Of a stretch of 64,000 bases of DNA, positions 62,470-64,000 are shown in pieces. Both the position numbers and the translations under genes were made by a program. The first letter of the stretch is position 1. Each line of letters starts with the position of its first letter. The stretch is taken from NCBI RefSeq assembly GCF_039908645.1, contig NZ_CP150917.1, positions 2,491,501-2,555,500 of the forward strand, in the 5' to 3' direction. Source of the stretch: Pseudomonas helvetica. Its GTDB lineage: Bacteria; Pseudomonadota; Gammaproteobacteria; Pseudomonadales; Pseudomonadaceae. The notes beneath the pieces were generated by a model, which saw only the letters and a program-made list of their open reading frames with translations, had not been told where the DNA came from and searched no databases.

Positions 62470-63006
62470 TCATATTTTTTTCCATGAATTGCCGACCTTT
62501 TTTTGGACCGGTGACCATATTCCCAAATTGGCATTTGGGTTAAGGTTTTTGGTGATTGAAGTAGGGTCGTCAAGCGGTGCCTTGAATCCTAACTTTCCAT
62601 AAAACGTCTGGCCACCGGCCTCTCTCGGTTTGCTCATGTCGGTCAAGGTCAATCGGCCATTTTTCCCCATGCGTTCGGAAAACTGTACGGCACGCTCTAT
62701 CAGTTCCGTACCTGTTCCTTGCATGGTTGGATTCGCGCAAAGATCTTCAACTTTAACTTCAGTGTCCTGGGTTTTGAGCTTCATTAGTCCCGCCACACTG
62801 CCGCCTGATTTAGTCAGCGCAATAAACCAGTACATTCCAGGCTCTTTGATCGAATAGGACTCCGCAATATTGAGTGCGTCACTCGCCTGGATAGCACGCT
62901 GACCCGTCACTGTTTTTTGTTTGATTAAATCGGCTACTTGGAACAGGAAGGCTTTTGCAGCCTCGGCGTAATGTTCCTGATTGACTTGATAGATGTCGTA
63001 AGTCAT
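62470..63006 (-). CDS. GNAT-family N-acetyltransferase near T6SS genes
   Basis: 178 residues from ATG 63006, after CACGGAG. GNAT features: YDIYQVNQEHYAEAAKAFLFQ start, VAGLMKLKTQDTEVKVEDLCANPTMQGTGTELIERAV with the acetyl-CoA P-loop QGTGTEL. A C-terminal tail of about 40 residues (NPNANLGIWSPVQKKVGNSWKK) extends beyond the core. Could neutralise the neighbouring candidate effector, acetylate a target as an effector itself, or be unrelated. Catalytic residues beyond the P-loop cannot be fixed by eye. Confidence 0.82.
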   Translation of the reverse strand: MTYDIYQVNQEHYAEAAKAFLFQVADLIKQKTVTGQRAIQASDALNIAESYSIKEPGMYWFIALTKSGGSVAGLMKLKTQDTEVKVEDLCANPTMQGTGTELIERAVQFSERMGKNGRLTLTDMSKPREAGGQTFYGKLGFKAPLDDPTSITKNLNPNANLGIWSPVQKKVGNSWKKI

Positions 63007-63039
63007 AACCAAAGCTCCGTGTAGACGATACTTAATGGA

Positions 63040-63999
63040 TTACTCCAACACCCACTCCGCCAACTTCCCCGTCACCTGCGTCATCAACACATTCTCGACA
63101 TCCCGCGCACCCGCCGCGCTGCACTTGGCCAACACCGCCTGCACAATCCCGGCATCAAACTCAAACTGTTTCCCGGTTGCCGCTTTGTAGCGGCCACGCA
63201 ATTTCTCCAGTTTCGCCAGCACAATCCCTTCCAGCGTCGCCTCATCCAACGGCCGGTACGCCACCACGGTCATGCGCGCCAGAAACGCCGGGCGGAAGGC
63301 TTTCAGCAGCACGTTGTGCAAGGCTTCGGTGAAGGCATCGCTGTCGAGTTGCGCGGTCGGTGTGTCGAGCAACAGTTCGGCGCCGACGTTGCTGGTCGCG
63401 AGCATCACGGTGTTCTTGAAGTCCACCACCAGGCCGGTGCCGTCCTCCATCAGGCCCTTGTCGAAGACGTTATAAAAAGCCTCCAGCACATCCGGGTGGG
63501 CTTTTTCGATTTCGTCCAGCAACACCACGGAATAGGGTTTGCGCCGCACGGCTTCGGTGAGCACGCCGCCGCTGCCGTAGCCGACGTAGCCGGGTGGGGC
63601 GCCTTTAAGTTGGCTGACGGTGTGGGCTTCTTGATATTCAGAAAGGTTGATGCTGATCAGATTGCGCTCACCGCCATACAGCGCATCGGCCAGGGCGTAG
63701 GCGGTTTCGGTTTTGCCGACGCCGGTGGGGCCGACCAGCAGGAACACGCCGACCGGTTTTTGCGGGTCGGTGAGGCCGGCGCGATACGCCTGCAAGCGTT
63801 GGGCGATGGTGTTCAGCGCGGTGCGTTGGCCCATCACCCGTTGGCTCATGCGCTGGCCGAGGGTGCGCACGGCGTGGGCTTCGTCGGCGAGCATCTTGCC
63901 CACCGGGATGCCGGTCCAGCCGGCAATCACCGCGGCGACGGTTTTCGCATCGACTTGCTCCGGTACCAGCGGGTCATCCTGGCGAATGGCGTCGAGGCC
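63040..63999 (-). CDS. clpV: Type VI secretion ATPase TssH/ClpV, C-terminal part (5' end outside window)
   Basis: The frame is open to the window end, so about 320 residues of an expected 850-900 are visible. It contains the end of the middle region (VIAGWTGIPVGKML), the second AAA domain with Walker A GPTGVGKT, Walker B VVLLDEIEKAHPDVL, sensor region TSNVGAELLLD and the C-terminal D2-small domain. ClpV disassembles the contracted TssB-TssC sheath. It is the upstream end of the T6SS accessory run. Confidence 0.95.
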   Translation of the reverse strand, partial: GLDAIRQDDPLVPEQVDAKTVAAVIAGWTGIPVGKMLADEAHAVRTLGQRMSQRVMGQRTALNTIAQRLQAYRAGLTDPQKPVGVFLLVGPTGVGKTETAYALADALYGGERNLISINLSEYQEAHTVSQLKGAPPGYVGYGSGGVLTEAVRRKPYSVVLLDEIEKAHPDVLEAFYNVFDKGLMEDGTGLVVDFKNTVMLATSNVGAELLLDTPTAQLDSDAFTEALHNVLLKAFRPAFLARMTVVAYRPLDEATLEGIVLAKLEKLRGRYKAATGKQFEFDAGIVQAVLAKCSAAGARDVENVLMTQVTGKLAEWVLE

Positions 64000-64000
64000 G

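Overview
The window looks like a chromosomal segment of a Pseudomonas of the P. fluorescens group. It is GC-rich, codon use is typical, and it is dotted with Pseudomonas-type REP/REPIN palindromes. Gene families and orders (glcDEF, hglS, a six-part cation/proton antiporter, an iol cluster, type VI secretion genes) fit that genus. The species call is inference; no rRNA or other marker gene is present.

Layout. 0-5.3 kb: the end of an S41-like peptidase gene, then an ABC ATPase, a large FtsX-type permease and an AttH-like lipoprotein (AttEFGH-type exporter). 5.5-8.3 kb: an ECF sigma factor and its zinc-finger anti-sigma factor, divergent from an exported metallophosphoesterase and a cupredoxin. 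The two units share an intergenic region with two matching ECF-type promoter sequences. 8.3-9.7 kb: a REPIN, a DUF6124-like gene and a small lipoprotein. 9.9-12.4 kb: an IS3-family element split by an intact IS30-family element, both with target duplications. 12.4-17.7 kb: hglS (lysine catabolism) and glcDEF (glycolate oxidase). 18-21 kb: a MASE2-GGDEF cyclase, a glutathione transferase and a patatin-like lipase.

20.9-39.4 kb is the largest system, a myo-inositol catabolic and uptake locus. An RpiR-type regulator diverges from iolC (kinase-aldolase fusion), iolE, iolB, mmsA/iolA, iolI, iolD, iolG, iolH and a Gfo/Idh oxidoreductase. A sugar ABC transporter (binding protein, ATPase, permease) and an OprB-type porin follow. 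AT-rich GGAA/TTCC boxes occur upstream of iolC, upstream of the ABC transporter, and 22 kb away upstream of another Gfo/Idh gene (55.1-56.3 kb), which points to one regulon. REP-type repeats sit in most of the larger gaps of the locus.

39.6-45.7 kb: a DksA2-like protein, a chemoreceptor without a periplasmic domain, small unknown genes, an orphan glycine-betaine-type binding protein and a DUF3995 protein. 45.7-51.8 kb: a Mrp/Pha-type cation/proton antiporter operon (A, C, D, E, F, G). 52-58.4 kb: an EamA transporter divergent from an XRE-cupin regulator, an FAD/NAD(P) protein, the remote Gfo/Idh gene, an SDR and an APH-like kinase. 58.5-64 kb: type VI secretion accessory genes: a DUF4280 PAAR-like protein, a MORN-variant protein, VgrG, an unknown cysteine-containing candidate effector, a GNAT acetyltransferase and the C-terminal part of ClpV.
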